From NCBI RefSeq assembly GCF_039912695.1, contig NZ_JBDSPJ010000002.1, positions 62,001 through 126,000 on the forward strand: DNA of 64,000 nucleotides, read 5' to 3'. The notes beneath the pieces are model-generated. The model saw only the letters and a list, made by a program, of their open reading frames with translations, was not told where the DNA came from and did not search any database. The position numbers were made by a program, and so were the translations under genes. Numbering within the stretch: the stretch's first letter is position 1; the number at the start of each line of letters is the position of its first letter. Below, piece by piece: positions 53,382 through 62,558 of this stretch. The DNA is from Pseudolysinimonas_A sp039912695. GTDB lineage: Bacteria > Actinomycetota > Actinomycetes > Actinomycetales > Microbacteriaceae.

Positions 53382-54521
53382 CTAATCCCGGGTGACCGCG
53401 AAGGTGGACTTGGCGGTCGCCTCTCGCTCGAATTGTGCGCATCCGTCAAGAGAGGCCGACTCGACGATGTGGAACGACGAACCGCCGGTTCCCTCCATCG
53501 AAGTGACCAGGTAAACGTCGTCGACAACAGCCGCCTCCGTCGCTTGGAAACGCCACGTAACGAGGTTTTCGGATTTCCCATACGAGGTTCCCGCCGACGA
53601 GCAGTACCCGATCGTCTGGCTCAGCTCCCACGCGAACGCATCCCCGTCGTAACTCAGGGGAACGGTCTCGGAATGCACCTCTCCCGACTCGTTCGCGACA
53701 TCCGTCACAATCTGGCCTGTGCACGGGATGCCGCCGGAGCAGTCGATATCGAACTGGTAATGGCGATCGGCCACATCGCCGATCACGGGGTACTGGACGC
53801 AATATCCCGCGCAATCTGCGCTCACCACAGTTCGAGTTCCCGAAAATCCCCCCGTCAAACTGGCGAGCGTCGGCGAGGCGTCCTGGTAGGAGGCCGCAGC
53901 GGATGCAAATCCGGCTGCTTCATCAAGGTCGGCGTTGGAGACCGCCCACGGGTCGCCGAACACCGCATCCCATGGCAGGGGAACGGACCCCTGGAATCCG
54001 TCGCCGAATTGCGCGGAGGCCGGGCCGGTCAACTGCGTGCCGTCCTTTGCCGTCACGGTCCCTTCAACGACAGCGGCCGAGCACTCGGCGGCGCAGGTAA
54101 CGACGAAGGTGGTTCCCTTCGCGACAAGCTGTCCTGAGTCCGTGTCGATCCGGTAGCTGCCCGAGCCCTGTTCGCTGACCCGATTCCAGAGTCGGCCGGT
54201 GATCAAAGTTCCGCGCGCACCGTCGCCGGTCAGCTCGAAACTCGTGTCGGCACCGAGGCGGGTAAAGGAGCCATCGGGCCACAGCAACTCCACGAGCGCG
54301 TCGTCGCCTGACGTCGCGATCAGGTTTCCCGCCTGGACCGCGCCGCTCTTGTCGAGCGCCACCACGGCACCCGACGGATCAGTCACCGTCGCATCCCCAG
54401 CGATCACTCGCAGTATCGGGTTCCCCGGTCCGGAACTGCAGGCGGTGAGCGACAGGCTCGCCAGAGCAGCAACAGCCGCGATCGCGGCAAGACGATAGGC
54501 GAAGACGCTAAGAGAGGTCAT
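53382..54521 (-). CDS. FecR-domain lipoprotein
   Basis: 379 residues from the ATG at 54521 (AAGGG upstream). Signal peptide to lipobox LTAC (Cys near 28), then a FecR-type domain (about 35-165: VIAGDATVTDPSGAVVALDKSGAVQAGNLIATSGDDALVELLWPDGSFTRLGADTSFEL...YRIDTDSGQLVAKGTTFVV). The C-terminal half (200-379) has six or more Cys and no known family. Here FecR is tethered to the outer face of the membrane, with no cytoplasmic anti-sigma tail, and no FecI-type sigma gene lies nearby. The palindrome at 54612 lies about 90 bp upstream of the start. Confidence 0.78.
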   Translation of the reverse strand: MTSLSVFAYRLAAIAAVAALASLSLTACSSGPGNPILRVIAGDATVTDPSGAVVALDKSGAVQAGNLIATSGDDALVELLWPDGSFTRLGADTSFELTGDGARGTLITGRLWNRVSEQGSGSYRIDTDSGQLVAKGTTFVVTCAAECSAAVVEGTVTAKDGTQLTGPASAQFGDGFQGSVPLPWDAVFGDPWAVSNADLDEAAGFASAAASYQDASPTLASLTGGFSGTRTVVSADCAGYCVQYPVIGDVADRHYQFDIDCSGGIPCTGQIVTDVANESGEVHSETVPLSYDGDAFAWELSQTIGYCSSAGTSYGKSENLVTWRFQATEAAVVDDVYLVTSMEGTGGSSFHIVESASLDGCAQFEREATAKSTFAVTRD

Positions 54522-54840
54522 GGGGAGTGCCCTTCGGGTCGAGCGCGCACCGATATTCGGGTGGTGCGTCGTGATGCGCCTCAGACAACCACCGCCGTTC
54601 ACGGCCCAACAGTCATGGAAATCCATGACAGTCCGGCACCCGCGGCGTCAGATCCTGGGTGGTCGCCGGCCCACTGCTCGAGTCAGATCACGAATGACAG
54701 CCGCGTTGAGGGCGCCGATACCAACGCACCGGTGCCGCCGCGAGTTGCGGCTGCGCGTGACCGGTCCACCCGAAGCCATCGCACCATCGGTGCGACGCCG
54801 CATCGGCCGGATCGGGATACCCCGCTCAGAAAGTCGACTG
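54522..54840. other. Regulatory gap between FecR-like gene and pyk
   Basis: About 320 bp without a credible gene. It holds the FecR-like gene leader, palindrome copy 2 (54612-54629) and sequence after it with no recognised motif. Open frames here are antisense or overlapping shadows without ribosome sites. Confidence 0.55.
54612..54629 (-). promoter_or_regulatory. Palindromic operator copy 2 (FecR-like lipoprotein gene)
   Basis: GTCATGG-AAAT-CCATGAC, a perfect 7-4-7 palindrome with the same arms as copy 1. Its centre is about 100 bp before the FecR-like ATG, so a leadered transcript is expected here; a weak TTGTCT lies 23 nt beyond on the minus strand, at the offset of the -10 boxes of the other two copies. 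Confidence 0.6.
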
Positions 54841-54876
54841 GGTCGATCCTGGCAGCACTAGCTACCGGGATCGACC
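54841..54876 (-). terminator. Long hairpin after pyk
   Basis: GGTCGATCC-T-GGCAGC-ACTA-GCTACC-G-GGATCGACC folds into a 16-bp interrupted stem, 19 bp past the pyk stop. It is followed on the minus strand by CAGTCGACTTTC rather than a clean U-run. Likely terminator or 3' stabiliser of pyk mRNA. Confidence 0.55.
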
Positions 54877-54895
54877 CCGCGATCGAGGGCACGGA

Positions 54896-56353
54896 TCAGT
54901 CGGCGTGCTCGCCCGACTCCCAGATCGGCGCCACGGCGTTGATCGCCGAGCCGATGATGTGCACCCGCATGTCGTTCGTCGAACCGGGAACTCCGGGAGG
55001 GGATCCGGAGATCACCACAACCTTGTCTCCCTCTTCCGCCAGCCCAGCACCCATGAGCACCTTGTCGACCTGTTTGTACATCGCGTCGGTGTGGTCGACC
55101 CGGTCGACCAGGAACGATTCGATGCCCCAGATGAGGTTCATCCGCCGGCGAATCGCCTCGTCGGGGGTGAACGCCTTCATCGGGATGCGGAACCGCAGCC
55201 GAGACATCCGCCGAGCGGAGTCACCCGACTCGGTGAACACGCAAACGTACTTCGCGTCGACGAAGTCGGCAACCTCGGCAGCGGCCAGGGTGATCGCGCC
55301 ACCCTGGGTGCGCGGCTTGGTACCGAGCGGCGGGATGCGTTCGAGCCCGTGGTCTTCGGTCGAGGCAACGATGCGCGCCATGGTCTGCACCGTGATCACC
55401 GGGTACTTTCCCACGCTGGTTTCGCCGGAAAGCATGACCGCGTCGGCGCCGTCAAGTACGGCGTTCGCGACGTCGGATGCCTCGGCCCGTGTCGGCACCG
55501 GGTTGTCAGTCATCGACTCGAGCATTTGGGTCGCGACAATGACGGGCTTGGCCATGCGGCGTGAGAGTTCGATCGTGCGCTTCTGCACGATCGGCACGGC
55601 CTCAAGCGGCAGTTCGACCGCGAGATCTCCGCGGGCGACCATGATCGCGTCGAAGGCGTCAATGATCTCTTCGAGGTTGTCGACAGCCTGGGGCTTTTCG
55701 ATCTTGGCGATCACGGGAACCTTGCGGCCCTCTTCGGCCATGATCTCGTGCACGCGATCGACGTCGGCGGCGTTGCGCACAAACGACAAGGCGATGTAAT
55801 CGGCGCCCAGTTTGAGACCCCAGCGGAGGTCTTGTTCGTCCTTCTCGGACAGGGCGGGAACGTTGACCGCTACCCCCGGCAAGTTGATTCCCTTGTTGTT
55901 GGAGATCATCCCGGCGACAACACATTCGGTCTTCACCCGAACGCCGTCGGTCTCGAGAACCTTGATTTTGACCTTGCCGTCATCGATCAACAAGAAGTCA
56001 CCCGGTGAGACGTCGTTCGGCAGACCCTTGAAGGTCGTCCCGACCAGGTCCTTCGTGCCGGGAACGTCTTCGGTCGTGATCGTCAGGATGTCGCCGACCT
56101 CAAGCATGTGCGGACCGTCGGCGAACTTCGCGAGGCGAATCTTCGGCCCCTGGAGGTCGACGAGCACCGCGACCGGGACTCCGAGGTCGGCGGCGGCTTT
56201 GCGGACGTTCGCGTAGACCTCCTCGTGCACCTCGTAGCTGCCGTGGCTGAGGTTCATGCGGGCGACGTTGACGCCCGCGTCGATGATGGCGCGGAGGGAT
56301 TCGTAACTCGACGTGGCCGGCCCGAGGGTGGCGACGATCTTGGCTCTTCTCAT
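54896..56353 (-). CDS. pyk: Pyruvate kinase
   Basis: 485 residues: RRAKIVATLGPATSSYESLRAIIDAGVNVARMNLSHGS at the N-terminus, VDLQGPKIRL, the catalytic Lys in VIAKIEKPQAVDNLEEII, DAIMVARGDLAVELPLEAVPIVQK and TQMLESMTDNPVPTRAEASDVANAVLDG. It makes pyruvate and ATP from phosphoenolpyruvate. Stands 59 bp downstream of gltD; may be partly co-transcribed with gltBD. Confidence 0.97.
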   Translation of the reverse strand: MRRAKIVATLGPATSSYESLRAIIDAGVNVARMNLSHGSYEVHEEVYANVRKAAADLGVPVAVLVDLQGPKIRLAKFADGPHMLEVGDILTITTEDVPGTKDLVGTTFKGLPNDVSPGDFLLIDDGKVKIKVLETDGVRVKTECVVAGMISNNKGINLPGVAVNVPALSEKDEQDLRWGLKLGADYIALSFVRNAADVDRVHEIMAEEGRKVPVIAKIEKPQAVDNLEEIIDAFDAIMVARGDLAVELPLEAVPIVQKRTIELSRRMAKPVIVATQMLESMTDNPVPTRAEASDVANAVLDGADAVMLSGETSVGKYPVITVQTMARIVASTEDHGLERIPPLGTKPRTQGGAITLAAAEVADFVDAKYVCVFTESGDSARRMSRLRFRIPMKAFTPDEAIRRRMNLIWGIESFLVDRVDHTDAMYKQVDKVLMGAGLAEEGDKVVVISGSPPGVPGSTNDMRVHIIGSAINAVAPIWESGEHAD

Positions 56354-56412
56354 GTGCAGCGGATTCTTTCAGTGGTGGCGGGAGCAGGTGATGACTTGCG
56401 GGAAGTCGGGAG

Positions 56413-57870
56413 TCAGACGGTGAGCGCTCGATCCGTTGGCTTGACCGGGAAGGGAAGTTCGGTCTCGCCCTCGAGGAACCGATCGACGGCGGATGCCGCG
56501 GCGCGGCCCTCGGCAATCGCCCAGACGATGAGTGATTGGCCGCGACCCGCGTCGCCGGCGACGAAGACACCCGACTGGCTGGTGGCATAGTCGCCATCGC
56601 GGTCAACATTGCCACGGTCATCGAACGGTACGCGCAACTGCTCATCAAGGCTGTCGGGCTCGGCACCCGTGAAGCCCATCGCGATCAGCACGAGGTCGGC
56701 CGGGATCTCGCGTTCGCTGCCCGACTTCGGAACACGTCTCCCATCGAGATACTCGGTCTCGGCAACCCGCAGCGCGCGTACCTCCCCCGCGTCGTTGGCG
56801 AGAAACTCGACCGTCGATGCGAGGTACATCCGCTCGCCGCCCTCTTCGTGGGCGCTCGAGATCTCGAACAGGGTCGGAGCGAGCGGCCAGGGCTGGTGTC
56901 CGGGCCGCTCGGCGGGAGGTTGCACGCCGATCGCGAGGTTGGTAACGCTCAACGCCCCTTGGCGGTGTGCGGTACCAATGCAATCCGCACCGGTGTCGCC
57001 GCCGCCGATGACGATGACATGACGTCCTTCAGCTGTCAGCGGCGAGCCAACAACATCGCCCGCGCCGATCTTGTTTTGTTGCACCAGGTAGTCCATCGCG
57101 AAATGAACTCCCATCAGGTCACGGCCCGGAATGGGGAGGTCGCGCGGCACGGTTGCTCCGGTGGCAATCACGACGGCGTCGTAACGCGAGCGAAGGTCGC
57201 TCCAGGTGATGTCGACGCCGATGTTCACGCCCGCCCGGAACCTGGTGCCCTCGGTCTGCATTTGTGCCAGTCGGGCATCCAACCGCTTCTTTTCCATCTT
57301 GAAGTCCGGGATGCCGTAGCGCAGCAGGCCCCCGATGCGGTCGTCGCGCTCGTACACGGCAACGGTGTGACCGGCCCGCGTGAGTTGTTGCGCGGCAGCG
57401 AGCCCTGCCGGGCCAGAACCGACGATTGCAACGGTCTTGCCGGTCAGGCGCTCGGGCGGATGCGGTTGGACCCATCCGTTTGCCCACGCCTGATCGATGA
57501 TCGACACTTCGATCTGCTTAATGGTGACGGCGGGCTGGTTGATTCCCAGAACGCAGCTGGATTCACACGGCGCCGGGCACAGCGTGCCGGTGAACTCAGG
57601 AAAGTTGTTGGTCGCGTGCAACCGGTCGATGGCCTGCCGACCCTCGCCGCGCCAGGTGAGGTCGTTCCACTCCGGGATGAGGTTGCCGAGCGGGCAGCCG
57701 TGGTGGCAAAACGGCACACCACAATCCATGCACCGACCGGCTTGGCGTCGGAGCTGCGACGGGTCCTGATTCTCGTAGACCTCTTTCCAGTCCATGATGC
57801 GAACCGGCACCGGACGTCGCGAAGGCAATTCACGTTCCTGGGTCTTCAGAAACCCCTTGGGATCACCCAC
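56413..57870 (-). CDS. gltD: Glutamate synthase small (beta) subunit
   Basis: 485 residues, GTG start overlapping the gltB stop by 8 nt, with GAGGTGACC upstream. N-terminal Fe-S binding Cys cluster (CMDCGVPFCHHGCPLGNLIPEW and CPAPCESSCVLGI), FAD motif VAIVGSGPAGLAAAQQLTRAGH, NADPH motif VIVIGGGDTGADCIGTAHRQG, and C-terminal GVFVAGDAGRGQSLIVWAIAEGR. It supplies electrons from NADPH to GltB. Confidence 0.96.
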   Translation of the reverse strand: MGDPKGFLKTQERELPSRRPVPVRIMDWKEVYENQDPSQLRRQAGRCMDCGVPFCHHGCPLGNLIPEWNDLTWRGEGRQAIDRLHATNNFPEFTGTLCPAPCESSCVLGINQPAVTIKQIEVSIIDQAWANGWVQPHPPERLTGKTVAIVGSGPAGLAAAQQLTRAGHTVAVYERDDRIGGLLRYGIPDFKMEKKRLDARLAQMQTEGTRFRAGVNIGVDITWSDLRSRYDAVVIATGATVPRDLPIPGRDLMGVHFAMDYLVQQNKIGAGDVVGSPLTAEGRHVIVIGGGDTGADCIGTAHRQGALSVTNLAIGVQPPAERPGHQPWPLAPTLFEISSAHEEGGERMYLASTVEFLANDAGEVRALRVAETEYLDGRRVPKSGSEREIPADLVLIAMGFTGAEPDSLDEQLRVPFDDRGNVDRDGDYATSQSGVFVAGDAGRGQSLIVWAIAEGRAAASAVDRFLEGETELPFPVKPTDRALTV

Positions 57871-60800
57871 CGGTCACCTCCATAATCCGCGTCCACACCA
57901 CGTCGCCGTCAGGGTCGAGACCCTCGTCAACGGCATCCTTTCGGGTTTTCAAGACAGCCGCGTAGTCCCGCGGCAGCACCTTCACGAACGCCGCCATCGT
58001 CGCGTCGAGATCGGCAAGCATGTTCGAGGCGAGCACCGACTCGGTTTCGGCGACGTGCTTGCGCAGCAGGTCACTCAGAATCTCGACGTCGGCGCTGTCG
58101 AGCGGCAGCAACTCCAGTTCGCCGTTCTCGAGTGCCGCGCTGTTGACGCGTTCGGACCGCAGCTCGTAGACGTACGCCGTTCCCCCCGACATTCCGGCTC
58201 CGAGGTTGCGCCCGGTGGAGCCCAGAATCACCGCAAGCCCGCCTGTCATGTATTCCAGCGCGTGGTCGCCGACACCCTCCACGACGGCGGTCGCACCCGA
58301 GTTGCGCACCAGGAAGCGCTCGCCAACAACGCCGCGGATGAACATGCTGCCCTGCGTCGCGCCGTAGCCGAGCACGTTGCCCGCGATCACGTTGCGTTCA
58401 GCAGCGAAAACCGCGGTTCGCGGCGGACGCAGGATGATCTGCCCGCCCGAGAGACCCTTGCCCACGTAGTCGTTGCTGTCACCTTCGAGCCGAAGGGTGA
58501 TGCCGTTGGGCATGAACGCGCCGAGCGACTGTCCTGCCGATCCGGTCATCGAGATCTCGATCGTGCCTTCGGGTAGCCCGTGCTCGCCGTGCCTCTTGGT
58601 CACCTCATAGCCGAGCATCGTGCCGACGGCTCGCTCGGTGTTCTTAACCGGAATCGAGATTTCTACGTGCTCGCCGTGTTCGAGAGCTGCGGCACTGCGG
58701 CGGATGAGTTCGACGTCAAAATGCTGATCGAGGTCATGCTTCTGCGCGCGGCCGTTGCGACGCGGTTCGTCGTCGTCGAACTCGGGGCCGCGCAGCACCG
58801 GTGTCAGGTCGAGACCGTCAGCCTTCCAGTGTTCGATTGCGCGGTCGACATCAAGCAGCTCGGTGCGACCGATCGCCTCATCGAGCGAGCGGAAGCCCAG
58901 CTCAGCGAGGTATTCGCGCACCTCTTGAGCCAGGAACTCGAAGAAGGTCTGCACGAACTCGGGCTTGCCGCTGAACCGGGCGCGCAACTCCGGGTTCTGG
59001 GTCGCAACGCCGACCGGGCAGGTGTCGAGGTGACACACGCGCATCAGGATGCATCCCGAGACGACCAGCGGTGCCGTGGCGAAGCCATACTCCTCGGCGC
59101 CGAGCAGCGCGGCGATCACGACATCCCGACCGGTCTTCAACTGGCCATCGACCTGCACGACCACGCGGTCGCGCATGCCGTTGAGCATGAGCGTCTGTTG
59201 CGTCTCGGCGAGTCCGATCTCCCACGGCGTTCCCGCGTGCTTGAGCGAGTTGAGGGGCGAGGCGCCGGTGCCGCCGTCGTGTCCGGAGACCAGCACGACA
59301 TCCGCCAGCGCTTTCGTGACGCCGGCGGCGACGGCGCCGATCCCCGACTGCGACACCAACTTCACGTGGATGCGGGCCACCGGGTTCGCGCGTTTCAGGT
59401 CGAAGATGAGCTGCTTGAGATCTTCGATCGAGTAGATGTCGTGGTGAGGAGGCGGCGAGATCAGACCCACGCCCGCGGTGGAGTGTCGGGTACGCGCAAT
59501 CCACGGGTACACCTTCGTTGCCGCCAACTGGCCACCCTCGCCGGGCTTGGCACCCTGCGCCATCTTGATCTGGATGTCGGTGGCGTTGGTGAGATAGAGG
59601 CTGGTGACACCGAACCGCCCGCTGGCGACCTGCTTCACCTTGCTGCGGCGCTCCGGGTCGAGCAGGCGATCGACGTCCTCGCCACCTTCGCCGGTGTTCG
59701 ATCGGCCGCCGATGCGGTTCATCGCGATCGCCAGCGTCTCGTGCGCCTCTTTCGAGATCGACCCGTAGCTCATCGCGCCGGTGTTGAAGCGGGAGATGAT
59801 CGACTCGATCGGCTCGACCTCGTCGAGGGGCACCGCTTTGCGGTCACCGTCGAACTTGAACAGCCCGCGCAGCGTCATCAGGTTCTCGGCCTGCTCGTCG
59901 ACCAGGCGCGTGTAGTCGCGGAAAATGTCGTAGCGACGCGCCCGAGTCGAATGCTGAAGGCGAAACACCGTGTCGGGGTTGAACAAGTGCGGGGGGCCTT
60001 CGCGGCGCCACTGGTATTCGCCGCCGACCTGAAGGCGTTCGTGGGCGAGCACCGCACCATCACGCGGATACGCGGCCGCGTGACGGGCCGCGTTCTCAGC
60101 CGCGACCACCTCCATCCCGACCCCACCGAGCAGGCTCGTGGTTCCGGTGAAGTACTGGTCGACGAACTCTTGACTCAAGCCGACCGCCTCGAAGGCTTGG
60201 GCTCCCGCATAGGAGCCGACGACCGAGATGCCCATTTTCGACATGATCTTCAGCACCCCCTTACCGAGACCCTTGATGAGGTTCTTGACCGCCTTCTCGG
60301 GAGTGAGGCCCGTGATCATCCCCGACAGCACGAGCTGCTCGGCAGTCTCCATCGCGAGGTACGGGTTGATCGCTGAGGCGCCGTAGCCGACCAGCAGAGC
60401 CACGTGGTGCACTTCGCGCACGTCGCCGGCCTCGACCACCAACCCGACCTTCATGCGGGTCTCCTGACGAATCAGGTGGTGGTGAACGGCCGACAGCATC
60501 AGCAGCGACGGGATCGGAGCCAAGTCGGCATTCGAGTCGCGGTCCGACAGCACCAAGAACTGCGCACCGTCGGCAACGCCCGCGTCGGCCTCCTCGCACA
60601 TCTGCTTCAGGCGAGATGCCAGAGCTTCGGTGCCTTCGTCGATTCGGTAGAGACCCTTGATGACCCGGGTGCGCTTGGCTCCGAGCTCGTCGTCGCGACG
60701 CGAGACAAGGTGCTGGATCTTCGCGAGTTCGTCGTTGTCGATCACCGGGAAGTCGAGAACGACCTGCCGGGCGTGGTCGGGCGTGGCTGCGAGCAGGTTG

Positions 60801-62464
60801 CGCTCTGGGCCGAGGCCGAGCTTCATGCTCGTGACGACCTCTTCGCGGATGCTGTCAAGCGGCGGGTTGGTCACCTGCGCGAAAGCCTGGGTGAAGTAGT
60901 CGAACAGCAAGCGCGGACGCTCGCTCAGCACCGCGATGGGAGTGTCGGAACCCATCGCGCCGAGAGGTTCGGTTCCCGTCGTCGCCATCGGCGTCAGCAG
61001 GATCCGTACCTCTTCCTCGGTATAACCGAAGGTGCGCTGGCGGCGCACGACAGAAGCGGGTGTGTGCGAGATGTGTTCGCGCTCGGGCAGATCGGCCAAC
61101 CGGATGCGGCCCGCATCGAGCCACTCCTGCCAGGGTTGCGATGCCGCGAGTTCGGCTTTGACCTCGTCGTCTTCGACGATCCGACCAGCGACCGTGTCGA
61201 CGAGGAACATCTTGCCCGGGCGGAGCCGGCCCTTGCGCACGATCCGGTCGGGCGGAAACTCGAGAACGCCGATCTCGCTCGCCAGCACCACGAGTCCGTC
61301 GTCGGTGACCACGAACCGACCGGGGCGCAGCCCATTGCGGTCCAGAGTCGCCCCGACGAACTCGCCGTCGGTGAAGACCAGCGCGGCCGGCCCATCCCAC
61401 GGCTCCATGAGCATCGAGTGGAACTCGTAGAACGAACGCCGGGCCGGGTCGATGTCGACCTGGTTCTCCCAGGCTTCCGGCACCATCATCATCATCGCGT
61501 GCGGCAGCGAGCGGCCCCCCAGGTTGAGCAGCTCGACAGCCTCGTCGAACGATGCCGAGTCGCTCGCGCCGGGGGTGATCACCGGGAAAAGCGGTTTGAG
61601 GTCACCCAGCAGGTCGCTCTGCAACTGACTCTGGCGCGCGCGCATCCAGTTGCGGTTCCCCTGAACGGTGTTGATCTCACCGTTGTGCGCGATCATCCGG
61701 AACGGCTGCGCCAGTGGCCAGGACGGGAAGGTGTTCGTCGAGTAGCGGGAGTGCACGAGAGCGAGCTTCGACACGAACCGCTCGTCAGAGAGGTCGGGGT
61801 AGAACGGCTCGAGCTGGAGGGTCGTGACCATGCCCTTGTAAACCAGAGTTCGCGCTGAAAGCGAGGGGAAGTAGGCGCCCAGCTCTCGCTCGGCGCGCTT
61901 GCGCAGCCGGAACGTCAGGCGATCAATCAGGATGCCAGCCAACGGCTGACCGACCCCACCTTCTTCTAACGGCGGGCCTGCGATCGTCGGCTCGAGGAAG
62001 AGCTGCTCAAACACCGGCGCCGCCTCGCGGGCGAGGTTGCCCAGGTGTACAGGGTTGGTCGGAACGTCACGCCAGCCCAGAACACGCAGGTGCTCTTCAT
62101 CCGCGATCTTTGCGATCGCGGCCTTCTGCTGTTCGCGCTCGCCCTGATCGGTGGGGAGGAACGCCATCCCGACCGCGTAGCGTCCCGCGGGCGGCAGATC
62201 GAAGCCTGCGACCGCCCGCAGAAACAAGTCGGGAATCTGCGTGACGATCCCGGCGCCGTCCCCGGTGCCAGCATCCGACCCGATCGCGCCGCGATGCTCG
62301 AGGTGACGCAGAGCTTCGAGTGCTTGGGTCACGATGTCGTGGCCCGCCGTGCCGCGGAGGGTCGCGACCATCGCGAGCCCGCAGGCATCCTTCTCGGAGG
62401 CAGGGTTGTAGAGTCCCTGCCTCGCGGGAACGGTACTAAACCGTTCGAACGCGTTCTCTGCCAT
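57863..62464 (-). CDS. gltB: Glutamate synthase large (alpha) subunit
   Basis: The ATG at 62464 (GAGG 9 nt upstream) gives 1533 residues with a short propeptide before Cys28 in KDACGLAMVATL, the glutaminase nucleophile. Then come glutaminase, central and FMN-binding synthase domains (KPGEGGQLAATKVYPWIARTRHSTAGVGLISPPPHHDIYSIEDLKQLI), the 3Fe-4S Cys set CILMRVCHLDTCPVGVATQ, and the C-terminal GXGXG beta-helix domain. It makes two glutamates from glutamine and 2-oxoglutarate. Operon with gltD; lgt and trpA lie upstream. Confidence 0.97.
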   Translation of the reverse strand: MAENAFERFSTVPARQGLYNPASEKDACGLAMVATLRGTAGHDIVTQALEALRHLEHRGAIGSDAGTGDGAGIVTQIPDLFLRAVAGFDLPPAGRYAVGMAFLPTDQGEREQQKAAIAKIADEEHLRVLGWRDVPTNPVHLGNLAREAAPVFEQLFLEPTIAGPPLEEGGVGQPLAGILIDRLTFRLRKRAERELGAYFPSLSARTLVYKGMVTTLQLEPFYPDLSDERFVSKLALVHSRYSTNTFPSWPLAQPFRMIAHNGEINTVQGNRNWMRARQSQLQSDLLGDLKPLFPVITPGASDSASFDEAVELLNLGGRSLPHAMMMMVPEAWENQVDIDPARRSFYEFHSMLMEPWDGPAALVFTDGEFVGATLDRNGLRPGRFVVTDDGLVVLASEIGVLEFPPDRIVRKGRLRPGKMFLVDTVAGRIVEDDEVKAELAASQPWQEWLDAGRIRLADLPEREHISHTPASVVRRQRTFGYTEEEVRILLTPMATTGTEPLGAMGSDTPIAVLSERPRLLFDYFTQAFAQVTNPPLDSIREEVVTSMKLGLGPERNLLAATPDHARQVVLDFPVIDNDELAKIQHLVSRRDDELGAKRTRVIKGLYRIDEGTEALASRLKQMCEEADAGVADGAQFLVLSDRDSNADLAPIPSLLMLSAVHHHLIRQETRMKVGLVVEAGDVREVHHVALLVGYGASAINPYLAMETAEQLVLSGMITGLTPEKAVKNLIKGLGKGVLKIMSKMGISVVGSYAGAQAFEAVGLSQEFVDQYFTGTTSLLGGVGMEVVAAENAARHAAAYPRDGAVLAHERLQVGGEYQWRREGPPHLFNPDTVFRLQHSTRARRYDIFRDYTRLVDEQAENLMTLRGLFKFDGDRKAVPLDEVEPIESIISRFNTGAMSYGSISKEAHETLAIAMNRIGGRSNTGEGGEDVDRLLDPERRSKVKQVASGRFGVTSLYLTNATDIQIKMAQGAKPGEGGQLAATKVYPWIARTRHSTAGVGLISPPPHHDIYSIEDLKQLIFDLKRANPVARIHVKLVSQSGIGAVAAGVTKALADVVLVSGHDGGTGASPLNSLKHAGTPWEIGLAETQQTLMLNGMRDRVVVQVDGQLKTGRDVVIAALLGAEEYGFATAPLVVSGCILMRVCHLDTCPVGVATQNPELRARFSGKPEFVQTFFEFLAQEVREYLAELGFRSLDEAIGRTELLDVDRAIEHWKADGLDLTPVLRGPEFDDDEPRRNGRAQKHDLDQHFDVELIRRSAAALEHGEHVEISIPVKNTERAVGTMLGYEVTKRHGEHGLPEGTIEISMTGSAGQSLGAFMPNGITLRLEGDSNDYVGKGLSGGQIILRPPRTAVFAAERNVIAGNVLGYGATQGSMFIRGVVGERFLVRNSGATAVVEGVGDHALEYMTGGLAVILGSTGRNLGAGMSGGTAYVYELRSERVNSAALENGELELLPLDSADVEILSDLLRKHVAETESVLASNMLADLDATMAAFVKVLPRDYAAVLKTRKDAVDEGLDPDGDVVWTRIMEVTGG

Positions 62465-62558
62465 AACTACCGTCCTCACGATGGTGCTGAGTGGGACGTC
62501 TCTGGCCCAACGGATGCTGTGTGCGTCCCGGGCCGCGAGGGTGCGCGCGACAGCGGGA

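Noticed and set aside
53149..53385. Short open frames in the gap after the gene remnants
   Set aside because: No start with ribosome site, no conserved pattern; two hydrophobic bits on the minus strand are in different frames and both interrupted.
54520..54861. Plus-strand open frame of 113 codons between the FecR-like gene and pyk
   Set aside because: Arg-rich composition typical of shadow frames, covers the palindrome and the pyk terminator, no family similarity.
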